A stretch of 64,000 nt of DNA, taken from Coenobita brevimanus. Lineage: Eukaryota; Arthropoda; Malacostraca; Decapoda; Coenobitidae. Below, piece after piece: positions 31,149-41,451 of this stretch (positions are counted from its first letter, which is position 1; every line of letters starts with the position of its first letter). The notes beneath the pieces are model-generated. The model did no database searches and had not been told where the DNA came from. It saw only the letters and a program-made list of their open reading frames with translations. The position numbers and the translations under genes were made by a program. The DNA is taken from the NCBI GenBank assembly GCA_032717465.1, contig CM064691.1, forward strand, positions 467,501 to 531,500, in the 5' to 3' direction.

Positions 31149-31522
31149 TGTAGGTGGTGGCGACCATCATCCACTCACTTGATGTAGTGCTGCCTACTTC
31201 TTCCTTAGTCTTTATCATTCTTTTTCTGTGCCTGCTCTCCTCTCTTCTTATTTCTCCCATCTTTCCTGTCACTTCTTATTGCTTTTCTTTCCTTTACAGT
31301 TGGCTTTACATTGAGTGACAAGCCAAATGGTTTCCTGTAAGCCAAGAAATCATTTACAACGCTGGGTGGTAACCATATAACCAAACCATACGTGCTCCCT
31401 ATGTGTCAACAAGTGGGTTGGTGGAAGGTTAGTGCCCCTCTCCGTAAAACAAGTAACTCAAAGTCAAACGGCCACCCCTTACTGGATTATGGCATCTGGT
31501 AATAGATAGATAGATAGTAATT
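31149..31522 (+). mobile_element. Composite SINE-B, copy 2, nested in the TTAA element
   Basis: A single head (aggtggtggcgaccatcatc), a pyrimidine stretch ending ttctttcctttacag, a core hairpin, cgtgctccctatgtgtcaac, and the LINE-A-type tail ggccaccccttactggatta, then tctggtaatagatagatag. Direct repeats AATGTAAATAA occur at 31138-31148 and 31523-31533. The surrounding sequence is rich in similar motifs, so the duplication is only probable. Confidence 0.85.
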
Positions 31523-32281
31523 AATGTAAATAAAGTAGAGAACGTAAATAGAAATGTAAATGAGTGGTATTATAAGAATACGAGTATATATACTAGGAGT
31601 AATGAAAGTGAAAGTTTCACTCTAGCATGTATGATTACTACCGGTATGAGTTATGAGAGTTAAGGTGAAAGTGACATTCACTCTCAATGCTAGTATACAG
31701 GACGAGAAAGTGAATGCTACGTATTTTACTGAAAGAAATTGAATCCCTACGGTGACAATAAACTACTATTACTGAAGGAAACTTATGAATAAAGACTGTA
31801 GATATATATAAGTGTTATATAGTAACAGAAATATAAACTGTGAGTGTTTTTATGAATAATAGACAACACTAGTGGCGAACGATCGGAAGTGGGATGGTCA
31901 TACGCCCTTGTAATTTTCATTGCTTTCACAGTGTTTTTTTTTTTTTTGGAGTATGGATTCCAAACTATTTGAGAATCATAGAATAGTGTTTCTAGTGATA
32001 ATATCAGGCTGTGGTAATCATATTACGAGTTTTCGGGAAGTGTAAAGTGGAGACTTCGTTACCCAACTTCAGAGGTCTCCACAAGTCCTACGGTACTCGA
32101 CGAAGGCTCAACAAACACCCAAGGAGAAAGCTGAAGGTATGTGCCATAAGTATATGTGATTTTGATATTCTAGGACTAATAACTGATTTTTGGCAAATAT
32201 TTTTAGAGAGTCTGTCGGAGCGTGAATATGCCCGCAGGAGCTGCAAGTCAAAGCAAAACAAGCCCGCGGTTTAAGGGTTAA

Positions 32282-32765
32282 ATAGCTGAGGAAGCTAAAG
32301 TTGCATAATCTTGCAAAATTTTCAAACCTCCCTTTTTGCCAAGTGGAATTAACTGCAGTAGGTGGGTAGCAGTTACATTGGCAGTGTTAACAATGGTATC
32401 CCTGGGAGTGATCATTGTCACACCTTTCTCTTGTTTCATTCTTAACTTTTCCATGTAGTTTTAATATTCTTTGGAGCCTTGGACCTGGGGTGAGAAATAG
32501 CATTTATTACCCCTTCAGTAAGGAAATTATTCTTTACCAAACCGGTTCGACTTTACCATATTCTCTGTTGAAATGAGTTTTTCACAGGTTACTTGGTAGT
32601 ATTCCTGTATTACCACCAGTAACTGTAAATAACTGCTTCCTGAGAGCTATAAATGGGACTCTAGAATGTGTAATTATTCTGCAAACGTCTGCCAGTAGCT
32701 GGCTGTATTTAACATTCCTAATGCTTATTTTCAAACTTGAAAGCTGGCTGTTACATGCAAGTGAG
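32282..32765. other. no gene recognised
   Basis: Unique-looking. ccaccagtaactgtaaataactg near 32613-32635 belongs to the same motif family as the 33.83-34.08-kb repeat. Confidence 0.5.
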
Positions 32766-32976
32766 GTTGGGTTGGATTAGGTTTGGTTTGGTTAGGTTAG
32801 GTTGGATTAGGTGTGGTTTGGTTAGGTTAGGTTGGATTAGGTGTGGTTTGGTTAGGTTGGAGTTGGTTTGGTTTGGTTTGGTTAGGTTGGATTAGGTTTG
32901 GTTTGGTTAGGTTAGGTTGGATTAGGTGTGGTTTGGTTAGGTTGGAGTTGGTTTGGTTAGGTTAGGTTAGGTTAAA
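32766..32976. repeat. interstitial (TTAGG)n telomere-like array, degenerate
   Basis: ggttaggttaggttggatta and ggtttggttagg variants repeat for about 210 bp, with higher-order units of about 40 bp, ending in ggttaggttaggttaggtta. TTAGG is the usual arthropod telomere repeat. The flanks are ordinary sequence, so this is interstitial or simply a G/T-rich repeat. Confidence 0.8.
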
Positions 32977-33479
32977 TCATTGTTTCCCATTGCATTGACG
33001 TGGGATACACTGATGCATCCAGCTGGAGCAAAACATTGTAGCCAGTTGGAGAGATCATTGGTAAACATTGCTGGCCGCCTCCATAAATACCCCAGAATAT
33101 GTATATTTTGTCTTTCCAATCACTTTTTGCAGTCACAGGGGAATAGTTAACCTTGTGCTGCTTATGTACCAAAATTACTTGAGATTGTGAGCTTATTATA
33201 TGGGTGAAAATGTCACGCCTGTTTGGTAAAGAATTACCAAGAAAATATCCCCTAAGCTGGATAAAATCATTTGTGGTTGGCAGGAATGAAGTTTTTAAAA
33301 CAAGTGAGAGGATTTTATGGGTTAAACCAAAGTCAGCTGGAGACCCATGTATTGAAAAGGAACAGCAGTGTTGATAGTAAAACCTTGTCATGTGTATAAT
33401 ATTAACCTCCACTGGTATCTTTAATTTCTTAGAAGGTTTAAATTTTATTAATATTATCAGATGATTCTCTTACACCTTT

Positions 33480-33725
33480 TGAACTAGATGACATAGCGTT
33501 CATGAACTCCATCAGAGGCATAGGTCTTGTAGCTGTAAAATTACCAGTTGATAGCAAGAATAAAACAAGTCACTAAGGAAAAGGTGTTAGGGGAACTGCC
33601 TCAAGAATACAAGCCCATTAGAGCCATAGGTCTTCCCTGCATTGTAAAATTTCGGATGGAAGCAAAAATAAAACCAAAAAATAAATGCCTAAGGAACTGA
33701 TGTTAGGGGAGTTAAGGAATTTGAA
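33480..33725. repeat. two diverged tandem copies (about 125 bp), related to the 3.2-kb block
   Basis: gaggcataggtcttgtagct and gagccataggtcttccctgc head the copies. Each ends with aaggaa...tgttaggggag. In reverse complement the latter part reads ctaacaccttttccttagtg, matching the units at 3.23-3.53 kb. Confidence 0.7.
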
Positions 33726-33779
33726 GTGTACTTGTGTGAATTCATCCCTGACTGTTTTTTCCTTCTGCCTGTGACTTAC

Positions 33780-33781
33780 TT

Positions 33782-33810
<29 letters not shown>
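33780..33810. repeat. (CT)n tract
   Basis: About 14 CT repeats. Confidence 0.95.
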
Positions 33811-33812
<2 letters not shown>

Positions 33813-33829
33813 TCTGGCTTAGTTTTTTT

Positions 33830-34085
33830 TCTGCCTGGGACCGTAAATAACTGTTTCCTTTTACCAGTAACTAAATAACTTTTTCTGCCATTGACTGAGA
33901 ACTGTATCCTTGTACTGGTGACTGAAGAACTTTTTACCGGTAAATGTAAATAACTGTTTCTTTTTACCAGTAACTATATAACTGTTTACTGTAAATAACT
34001 GTTATCCTTTATCAGTAACTAAATAACTTGTTTCCCTCCACCAGTTACCGTGAATAATGACTGTAAATGACTGGCTTTCCTTCTT
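33830..34085. repeat. degenerate tandem repeat of about 30-60 bp
   Basis: taaataactgtttcctttta followed by ccagtaacta recurs about five times with variation (ttgtactggtgactgaagaac, ttaccggtaaatg). Confidence 0.75.
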
Positions 34086-34319
34086 CCAGTTAGTCTTTTC
34101 AATACAGTGGCCAGGCATCTCTCAGTGACTGGATCTGGACTTAAATTTTGGTTTGGATAGATTTTTTGGAAACTGTTGTAGCTTTGTGTAATCCAGGCTT
34201 TAAAATATTGTCTCTAGGATTAGTTCAATAGATAGATAGATAAGGAGTAGGTGTATGGTGGTTTATCATTAGGTGTATGATCATTGTTTACAGTTTTTGT
34301 CTTCCTCAAAACTGGCCAT

Positions 34320-34552
34320 CAGCGTCGTCGTTGTTTAGTGGATTTGGGTGCTCCATTGACTGATGTTCGGAAGTGGGTGTGGTGTGTGGCTATAGATAGA
34401 GACGTTTGCTGTTGTCTGTTTACTGTACATGCCTGGTGGTTTAGTGGGCTTAGGTGCTCCCATGTACTGATGTTTACAGTTTAAGTGGGTGTGGTGTCGC
34501 TGTAAATATTTGCTGCTGTCTGTTTACTGTAGATGCCTGGTGGTCTAGTGAG
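34320..34552. repeat. about 104-bp tandem repeat, third copy interrupted by an insertion
   Basis: gttgtttagtggatttgggt, tggtttagtgggcttaggtg and tggtctagtgagttaa begin successive copies near 34330, 34437 and 34541. Each of the first two is followed by gctcc...tgatgtt...gtgggtgtggtg and tttgctg(t/c)tgtctgttta. The third copy resumes after the TTAA element as ttaaagctcctgtgg. Confidence 0.8.
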
Positions 34553-34556
34553 TTAA

Positions 34557-35331
34557 CCTGCTGCGTCCCGGGAGATTTTTCACCAACGCTCCCCCCGCCC
34601 CCCTCAATCCCGGCAGATTTTCGAAGCGCGCCCCCCCCCCAAAAAAAAAGGGGGGGGGTGGACGCTTTTTATGAGCAACATTGAAAATTCAGAAAGTGCT
34701 CACCTGAGCTTAGGAATGCCTGGTACAGGTGACCCTGCCCTCACCTGGTACCTTCTTCTATCAAGCCCAGCTCCAGAGAAGACGTTTTCTACGGGAGGGG
34801 TAACTATTGCAAACCACTCATAAACGGTATTTATTTATTTATTTATTTGGGACGAATTTATATGTAGTACGAGAGTATATTGGTTTTCACACAGTAATAT
34901 AAGCTTTGTTTCACTCACCAAACACATCAACATACCTGACCTTTTTTGGCAACATTACCTGATCATCATTTCTGACTGTTTCTTCCTCTGATGCTATGTA
35001 AACTTTGTCCTCCACATTGTCATCGATTGGGGAATCATTTTGGCCCTGAATTTTGTACCGTGGCACAACATGTCTTTACTGGCCAGGTCACTGGTAACGG
35101 GTGCATTGCCGAGACAATGGCGTGAGGGGGGGGGAGTCCTGAGGGTCAAGGCATTTCCCTGCCTGGCATCGGGTAGAGGAAGGTGTTCCACGTTTATGTA
35201 CCAAAAATCGTTCGAAATTTGAAAAATGTGCAAATGACAGACCTTGCAATTGCAGTGCGTTTATATACGTCAGCGGGAGTCACAGTTACAAAACGTTCGG
35301 ACGTTTATATACGTCAGTGGGAGTCAGCGAG
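34557..35331. mobile_element. small TTAA-flanked piggyBac-like MITE, about 775 bp
   Basis: TTAA at 34553-34556 and 35332-35335. The termini are imperfect inverted repeats (CCTGCTGCGTCCCGG versus CTCGCTGACTCCCAC). Near each end the terminal motif is doubled: gcgtcccgggagattttt and atcccggcagattttcg on the left; tatatacgtcagcgggagtc and tatatacgtcagtgggagtc on the right. Removing the element with one TTAA restores the interrupted 104-bp repeat. It holds C/A/G homopolymers (about 34,623-34,659) and no recognised protein. Confidence 0.65.
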
Positions 35332-35335
35332 TTAA

Positions 35336-35877
35336 AGCTCCTGTGGTGCATATAAATCCTGAATTGGCAGAGTTTTAGATGTCTGAAAAAGGTGTGAAAT
35401 ATTGATACACATTGGTGGCATGTTGTGGAGGCCACAGGTTCATCTGTAGGATAGTGGCAGTGGACTGGAGGCTCATATTGCCCCCCCCCCCTCTCTCTCT
35501 CTCATCCACCATACTTGTTCAGGGGATAGGGAAGTGGTTGATGGATGTTAGTATAACCAGGCAGTGAAACCAGCTGGTTAATGTTGCCACTGAGCAATGA
35601 GGTCTTACTGTAAAAAAAAAAAAAATAAAAAAAAAAAAAAAAAAAAATAATAATAATAATAATAAGCTTCATCAGTATGTGTAGCTCTGTAATCATTTGT
35701 ATGTACCCAGTATATTTCTGAAGCATATGTTGTTCATAATTATCATAAAATGTATATTATCATGGTAAGGCATGAATGAAGACTGGGATGGGTGAAATCA
35801 GTGGTTATCAGAACTGTATTTCATTAGGCAGCTCTGTTGTACCCATATACCATTGCTCAAGTGAATAATTCATTTTC
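35336..35877. repeat. poly(A)/(AAT)n at 35614-35664; otherwise unique
   Basis: A C-run/(CT)n near 35480-35503 and a poly(A) with (AAT)n at 35614-35664. No gene recognised. Confidence 0.7.
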
Positions 35878-36092
35878 ATTCATCCATCATCCAATCCTGC
35901 GTTGCCCCATAAGGAATGTAGGAGCCCGGGGCTAGACAAGTTCGTCCTGACATTTAAGATAAGAGTGACCAGCCTCACTCATCCCTGAGTGGCATTACGT
36001 GAGGAATAAACCCCAGCCACCCCTTGGATATAAACCTTCACTAGCTCAATCCAACTAGAGCGCCATAATTACCCACTAAACCACCAGGTAAT
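35878..36092 (-). mobile_element. SINE-A tRNA-like module alone, inverted
   Basis: In minus orientation it starts cctggtggtttagtgggtaa (A box TGGTTTAGTGG), with a B-box-like ggtttatatcc, and ends ggattggatgatggatg. It lacks the head, VNTR and hairpin core. The tRNA-derived module therefore exists as an independent SINE of about 210 bp. Confidence 0.85.
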
Positions 36093-36306
36093 GCTGCATG
36101 TTACAGAAAACTTATGGTTTTACGTTTTAATTTCAACATGAATTCCAATTATTGTGCAGCTGACGTCTAACCCTTTGTTAATGTTGTGGCCTAAGCGTCT
36201 GTCAGTATAAACCCAGTGTAGCGCTGGTGGAAATGGTCCCCTCTGCACTCCACAATTCTACTTACGGGGGATTGGTAGAGAGTTGAAGGCCATTTGTATA
36301 TTCATG

Positions 36307-36475
36307 CAGGGAGGGGGAGGCCAAGGATGAGATGGAGGGATGGAATAGAGAGGTATATGAGAGGGGGAATGTGAGCTGGGAACAGGGCAGTGAAATGGCA
36401 GGGGACAGGGCGACATGGAGGCGATTTGTTTGTGGCCACCCTTTACGGAATTAAGGCGTTTAGTAATAGATAGAT
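36307..36475 (+). mobile_element. LINE-A 3' end fragment
   Basis: gcagggagggggaggccaag ... gaggtatatgag ... ggcgatttgtttgtggccac, tail ggcgtttagtaatagataga. Coding similarity to RGRPRMRWRDGIERYM is retained. Confidence 0.88.
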
Positions 36476-36576
36476 CCATTTTGTGGTCACTCCCCCCCCC
36501 CCCTCAGGTTGAAGACAGACCACTGCTTAGAGTAATAGCACTCCAGTATTATAATGTATAATTTTCTGTTAACTTT

Positions 36577-36683
36577 TTTTCATCATCCAAAACTACTTTT
36601 TCCGGCTAAGGATGGAGTGAGGTTTAATTTTTTTCATCATCCAAAACTACTTTTTCCGGCTAAGGATGGAGTGAGGTTTAATT
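36577..36683. repeat. two near-identical 54-bp tandem copies
   Basis: tttcatcatccaaaactact ... ggatggagtgaggtttaat is repeated with a 54-bp period. Confidence 0.95.
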
Positions 36684-36831
36684 ACCTTTATACTTGTTAA
36701 TTGTGGTATGGAAATGTTGTGGTAGCTGTGTTTGTCTCTGAAGTGTAGTGCACTTTACTGTTTACTTAATTTTCCAAACACAGGAGCATAGAGAGAGAGG
36801 GATGTAGAGGTTTATCTGATTATATGACTGT

Positions 36832-36950
36832 GTCCATCCATCCATCCATCATCCAGTCCTACGTTGCCCCATGAGGAGCGCAGGAGTCTGGGGCTAGGCA
36901 AGTTGACAGTGAGTGAGTGGATGGTGAGTGGCCCTACCTACCTCTAATGA
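36832..36950 (-). mobile_element. internally deleted SINE-A (head joined to 3' body), inverted
   Basis: ccatccatccatcatccagt ... ggggctaggcaagtt is the SINE-A 3' body in reverse. It is followed directly by agtgagtggatggtgagtgg, the reverse complement of the SINE-A head (ccactcaccatccactcact). The VNTR, core and tRNA-like module are missing. Confidence 0.7.
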
Positions 36951-37077
36951 CTGTGTTATGCATTGTAAAACTAAGGTGAGTGTGGTGAATATAGGCAGAG
37001 AGGAGTACTTGGAGGGAAACTGAAGTGGAGAAGGAAGCAGTGTCAGATAAATACTAAAGGTACTGGAGGAGTTAACA

Positions 37078-37350
37078 CTAAGAATCTCCTTGGTTACTAG
37101 TCAAATCATGCCTCTTTCCTGCTGTCATACTCCGGCATCTCCATGGTTACTAGTCAGATCAAACCTCTTTCCTGTTATCATACTTTAGAATCTCCTTGGT
37201 TACTAGTCATATCATTCCTCCTTCCTGCAGTTGTACTCCAGAATCTCCGTGGTTATGAGTCAAATCAGACTTTTGCTTTCTGCAGTCAAGCTTTAGAATA
37301 TCCTTGATTACTAGTCAAATCAAACTTCTGTTTCTTGCAATCAGGCTTCA
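37078..37350. repeat. five tandem copies of a 61-bp unit
   Basis: gaatctccttggttactagt, then caaatca...cctctttcctgc...catactcc. Starts lie near 37081, 37131, 37192, 37242 and 37299, with substitutions. Single copies occur at 2.93 and 61.79 kb. Confidence 0.88.
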
Positions 37351-37610
37351 TGTTGTTGTTATTGTTGATGTTGCCGCTCCTGCACTTGTTGTTGTTGTTG
37401 TTGTTGTTATGTTGCCACTTCTGCACATTGTTGTTGTTGTTGTTATGTTGCTGCTCCTGCACTTGTTGTTGTTGTTGTTATGTTGCTGCTCCTGCACTTG
37501 TTGTTGTTGTTATGTTGCCGCTCCTGCACGTTGTTGTTGTTGTTGGGATGTTGCCGCTCCTGCACGTTGTTGTTGTTGTTGGGATGTTGCAGCTCGTGCA
37601 CTTCATCACC
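37350..37610. repeat. (GTT)n-based minisatellite
   Basis: Units of about 35-50 bp: (ttg)n, then atgttgc(c/t)gctcctgcac. About seven copies. Confidence 0.95.
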
Positions 37611-37770
37611 AGCTAAGTTAAATCCGTGTTGTCTGGTGTAGCAGCATCATTAGGGTGAGAGTTGTCAGAGATGGAGGTATTTACATAACCTCTCCATGGA
37701 TTTTTTCCCTCGTTTCTTCGTTGTCATAAAGTTCATGTTACATTTCCTCTTTTTGCCTCATGTACTCTTT

Positions 37771-37969
37771 TTGAAGTTTATCAGAATTATATCCTATTTG
37801 TCTTTATGAATGGATGGAGGTAAGAGTAAAAAGTGCAGTTTTAGGCCAAGTTAAATTGAAAAGAGCATTTTTTTGAAGTTTATCAAAATTATGTCCTATT
37901 TCTCAGTTTATGGATGCATGGAAGTAAGAGTAAAGTGTGCAGTTTTAGGCCAAGTTAAATTAAAAGGAG
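37771..37969. repeat. two tandem copies of about 105 bp next to the pogo-like element
   Basis: gaagtttatcagaattatat ... aggccaagttaaattgaaaa and its second copy from 37873, which ends at the transposon's left TA. Confidence 0.88.
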
Positions 37970-37971
37970 TA

Positions 37972-38300
37972 CCGTGAACCGGGGTGACTTCGTACGATTT
38001 TGAAGGTTTTTTCATCCTGACACAATTTATTTTGGCCAAAATACTGATGTTAAGTATTACATACGTACGTGTGCCAATAACCTGTAAGCATCTAAGAGCT
38101 AGATAATCTCAGAATCTCCATCTAGACGTAGAAAAATATTTTATAGGTGTCCGAGGTCACCCCGGACTGGGGAGACTTCGGACTGCCTTGGGGTGACCCC
38201 GGACACTCATTAGAAATGCACTGAAATGGGCCCCTAGTAGCTCAGCTGAATGTTTGGACAGTTCTGGGGAGTCTTCGGACACTGCGCGACTTTTAAAAAA
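37972..38300. other. subterminal repeats of the pogo-like element (left side)
   Basis: Variants of GGGGTGACTTCGGAC occur at about 37984 (ggggtgacttcgtac), 38151-38193 (gtccgaggtcaccccgg, then actggggagacttcggac), 38200 (ggggtgaccccggac) and 38266 (ggggagtcttcggac). The right end carries two more in reverse (gtccgaagccaccccg, gtccgaattcaccccgg at 41981-42013). They are candidate transposase-binding sites. Confidence 0.7.
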
Positions 38301-38440
38301 ATTGCTGAAAAAAATACAAAAAAATACAGAACAATTACAAGTAAATAGTAGTGATATATAGCAAAAATAGATGAAAAAATAAATTTTCCATTGACTTACA
38401 ACCCCAGTTTAGTTGATTATACATATACATTATAGGGAGT

Positions 38441-39162
38441 ACATTCCCACGCTATGCGCAGGTTAAAGGCACGATTGTGACTGACTGACCGGACGGTTTA
38501 AAAGCGTGCCGGCTATTTAAATGCCTAATTAAAGGGAACTTGGAATGGAGGAACATAAGATAGGGAAGGAAAGAGCTAAAGAGTGAAGGAGCTTGGGAAG
38601 GAGAAACAGGAGGAGTCAGGAATGGAAGGGGGGAGTAGATGAGGAATAAGAGGAGGGAGTGGAGACGAACTATAAGGATATCATACCGGTACCGTACCAT
38701 ATGGTAACTTAAATAATGTGTGTTCTCACATTGCACAAAACCAATTAAACTAAATAATATCTCTTCTCAGACTAGAAATGTGACATAAATACGGTACATT
38801 CCCACGCTATGCGCAGGTTTAAAGGCACGATTGTGACTGACGGACGGTTTAAAGCGTGCCGGCTATTTAAATGCCTAATTAAAGGGAACTTGGAATGGAG
38901 GAACAGAAGATAGGGAAGGAAAGAGCTAAAGAGTGAAGGAGCTTCGGAAGGAATGAAAGAAGGAGCTTGGGAAGGAGAAACAGGAGGAGTTAGGAATGGA
39001 AGGGGGGAGTAGATGAGGAACAAGAGGAGGGTGGACAAACTATAAGGATATCATACCGGTACCATATGGTAACTTAAATAATATGTGTTCTCACATTGCA
39101 CAAAACCAATTAAACTAAATAATATCTCTTCTCATACTAGAAATGTGACATAAATACCGGTA
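38441..39162. repeat. 355-bp tandem duplication inside the pogo-like element
   Basis: acattcccacgctatgcgca starts at 38441 and 38796. Both copies run through gcgtgccggctatttaaatg, the polypurine stretch and ataccggtaccatatgg to aaatgtgacataaata. Copies differ by small indels (about 24 extra bases, gaatgaaagaaggagcttgg, in the second). A third partial match (actagaaatatgac) follows near 39265. Confidence 0.92.
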
Positions 39163-39345
39163 CAGAACGAATGCCATTCTATGAGATCACAGTGACTTAC
39201 TGTGGCCATGAATTAACATAAAGATTGAAAATCATATCTTCTCCATTTTCAAGAACAGACTAGAAATATGACAAGAATAAGGCACAATAACTAGAAATAT
39301 TACAACAAAGTGAACAACTGGAATTCTAAGAGATCACACAATGAC

Positions 39346-41451
39346 TTACTGTGGCCATGAGGTAACATCTAGATCAAAAATCATACGTTCTCGTTTGTCC
39401 AGGATTGGCTCCTGTAAGTACATTACTATGTCTGACTCGTCTATGGCACACATTTCATCACCTGGAACATTAGAAGTTACAAACACATTCTTTGTACCTC
39501 TTACATGTTTTAAGAACCTAACTTTCAATGTCTGTACATCAATGACAATAGCAACAAAATACTTCCTCCTCTTTCCTGTCTTATCTGAAAGTTGTACAAT
39601 CACCCAGTCATGTAGCTTAGGATTACGTGTTGGCCCTACATCTGTCTCTGCTGTCTCAGTTGTAGTTCTGGTACCAGTACTTGTTACTGTTGCTTGCGTC
39701 ATAGCTGTCCCATCAGTGCTGGTACTTGCCTCTAATTCTTGTGTCTCAAGTGTCCCATCATTACTTGCCCCTGCTGCATCAGGAGAATCTTCTGCTTGAT
39801 TCACTGGCTGTATTTGCAGGTCCTCACCATCCATATCTATGATAGGGAGCTCTACTTCACTAAGTATTGCAGCAGTACCGGTACCAGTACTGGATGACTC
39901 AGAATCTGTGCTTACAGTTCCCTCTTTCTCTCATTTTCCTTAGTCGTTTAGCTGTTACACTCTTGCCTGCAGGCACTTTTAGTTTCCTCTTCCTCTGGCA
40001 TGATTGCTTCTTTCCATATCGTGATTCCGATAGAACACTGACCAATGACTCATCAAAATGTGATGCAAAATCACTACCGGTGGTACTACTGGCACTTGAA
40101 TTTCTTGCAGGTACATGTGGGGTTGTTGCATAACCCGAGGTAGATGCTTGAGATGAGGCATTGGTACTGGTACCGGTATCAGTGTTAATCTCTGAAGTAA
40201 CAGTGGTACCGGTATCAGTACTGGAATCAGTGTGTTGTGGTAGACGAGCTAGTACCTCCTGTCGGTTAAGTGGCGTTATCCAACACTTCTGCGAAAGCCA
40301 TTCATGATATTCTTCATAATATTATCACTTATTCTATTGAGCAGTTGTCCTAGAAGCTTTGGGAACTCTGATTTTGGAAGGGATACACTTCTTCTTCCAA
40401 TACTTGATGTTTTGAATTCACTTAGAATTTTACGCCAATGAGTTTTCACTGCACGGAAGACAGCAACATCTAAGGGTTGGGTGAGATGTGTAGAATTGGG
40501 GGCAATAAAACAAAATCAATGTTGTGCTCCTCACAAGCTTCCACAACAGACAGAGAAAGGTGGCTAGCTAAATTATCCCCTATGAACACTACTTTGCCGT
40601 CCTGACGTTTTGCATGAGGTAATCCAACTTTAAAGAACCAGTCCTCAAACGTATTACTGTCGAACCACCCGCTGTCTGTCCTGTTGTATCGCACATTTGA
40701 AGGGCCACCTTTCTGTCCAAGTGTTGTACAGGTTTACTGCCTTGTACACCACATATGGTGGAAGCATCTTTCCAGATCCGGAACAAGAGAACATGATGGA
40801 GATGTTGGATTTTTTGTGTGGTTCATTACCCTCTCTGGATATCTGGTACCTCGGCGAACTAAGATTTTCTTGTTTCCTGGGTCATCAGAGAGATTGGTTT
40901 CATCATAGTTAATGATGTTACTAGGAGGCACATCTTTCAGTGTTTTTTCAAGATTATCAAAATATTGATTGATTTCAATTGGACCGACTTTAGCACGTGC
41001 AACTTTAATATTCTGAGATACCCTCTGAGCCAGTTTGTTTTTGTGGCGCAACAGAAAACACGAACTCCAATCAGTTCCAGGAAGATTGTTCTTGAAGCGT
41101 TTCACAGTAATCCCACGTTCGTCTAAGTAGCACTTTATTAACATTCGCAGTTCAAAAGTGTCAATAGGCAGACCCCATTCTCCCAGTGTAGTGACTCGGT
41201 TCACAATATGTAGTTCTTCTTCTGGAGTAAAGACAGTTTGTCCACCTGGTTTTTTTACATGTTTTTTTGTCATATAGTCATGTAAAGTACTTTTAGAAAC
41301 ATCATATTTCTTAGCAGCCTGTCTGACACTTAACTTTCCATCAACTACGTCTGCACTAGCACACTCTAAAAGGCTGCCACGGCGTTCCACCGTATAGTGT
41401 CTTCTACCATCACTGGTAGATACACTCACTCTCTTGTAATTTTCGAGGCAT
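39346..41451 (-). pseudogene. pogo/jerky-like transposase, multiply frameshifted
   Basis: The transposase would bind the element's ends and cut and paste it. The likely ATG (41449-41451) starts MPR and is followed by a one-base shift in an A run. The longest piece (41429 to 40734) has a Pipsqueak-like helix-turn-helix, SVRQAAKKYDVSKSTLHDY, near its N-terminus, a second DNA-binding-like segment (about residues 60-160), and the first catalytic aspartate in NYDETNLSDDPG. Piece two (40694 to 40470) has FIGDNLASH, the second aspartate. After a shift in a C run near 40500 the sequence reads HLTQPLDVAVF, supplying the third aspartate. The C-terminal part ends in an acidic/serine-threonine-rich stretch and a conserved-looking LHDWVIVQLSDKTGKRR...SWPQ segment (39834 to 39346). 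I count about six single-base shifts, mostly in homopolymers. All three catalytic acids survive. The breaks may be decay or assembly error. Confidence 0.88.

Larger units (their letters stand above)
30129..32277. mobile_element. piggyBac-like TTAA transposon, non-autonomous, about 2.15 kb
   Basis: TTAA lies on both sides (30125-30128, 32278-32281) with inverted termini CCCCTTAACCGCGGG and CCCTTAAACCGCGGG. A TTAA duplication followed by CCC is the piggyBac signature. Just inside the left end is the palindrome GCGTCACTTTCGTGACGC (30146-30163), then a weaker second one (gtgacacttttgtgatt). No transposase is recognised. A SINE-B copy is nested at 31149-31522. Around 31040-31160 and 31520-31600 the sequence repeats gtaaataa-type motifs. 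Confidence 0.75.

Noticed and set aside
32011..32274. Possible host exon with donor-like aag/gtatgt at 32134-32142
   Set aside because: Lies inside the TTAA element, has no recognisable protein similarity, and a single donor-like site is weak evidence.
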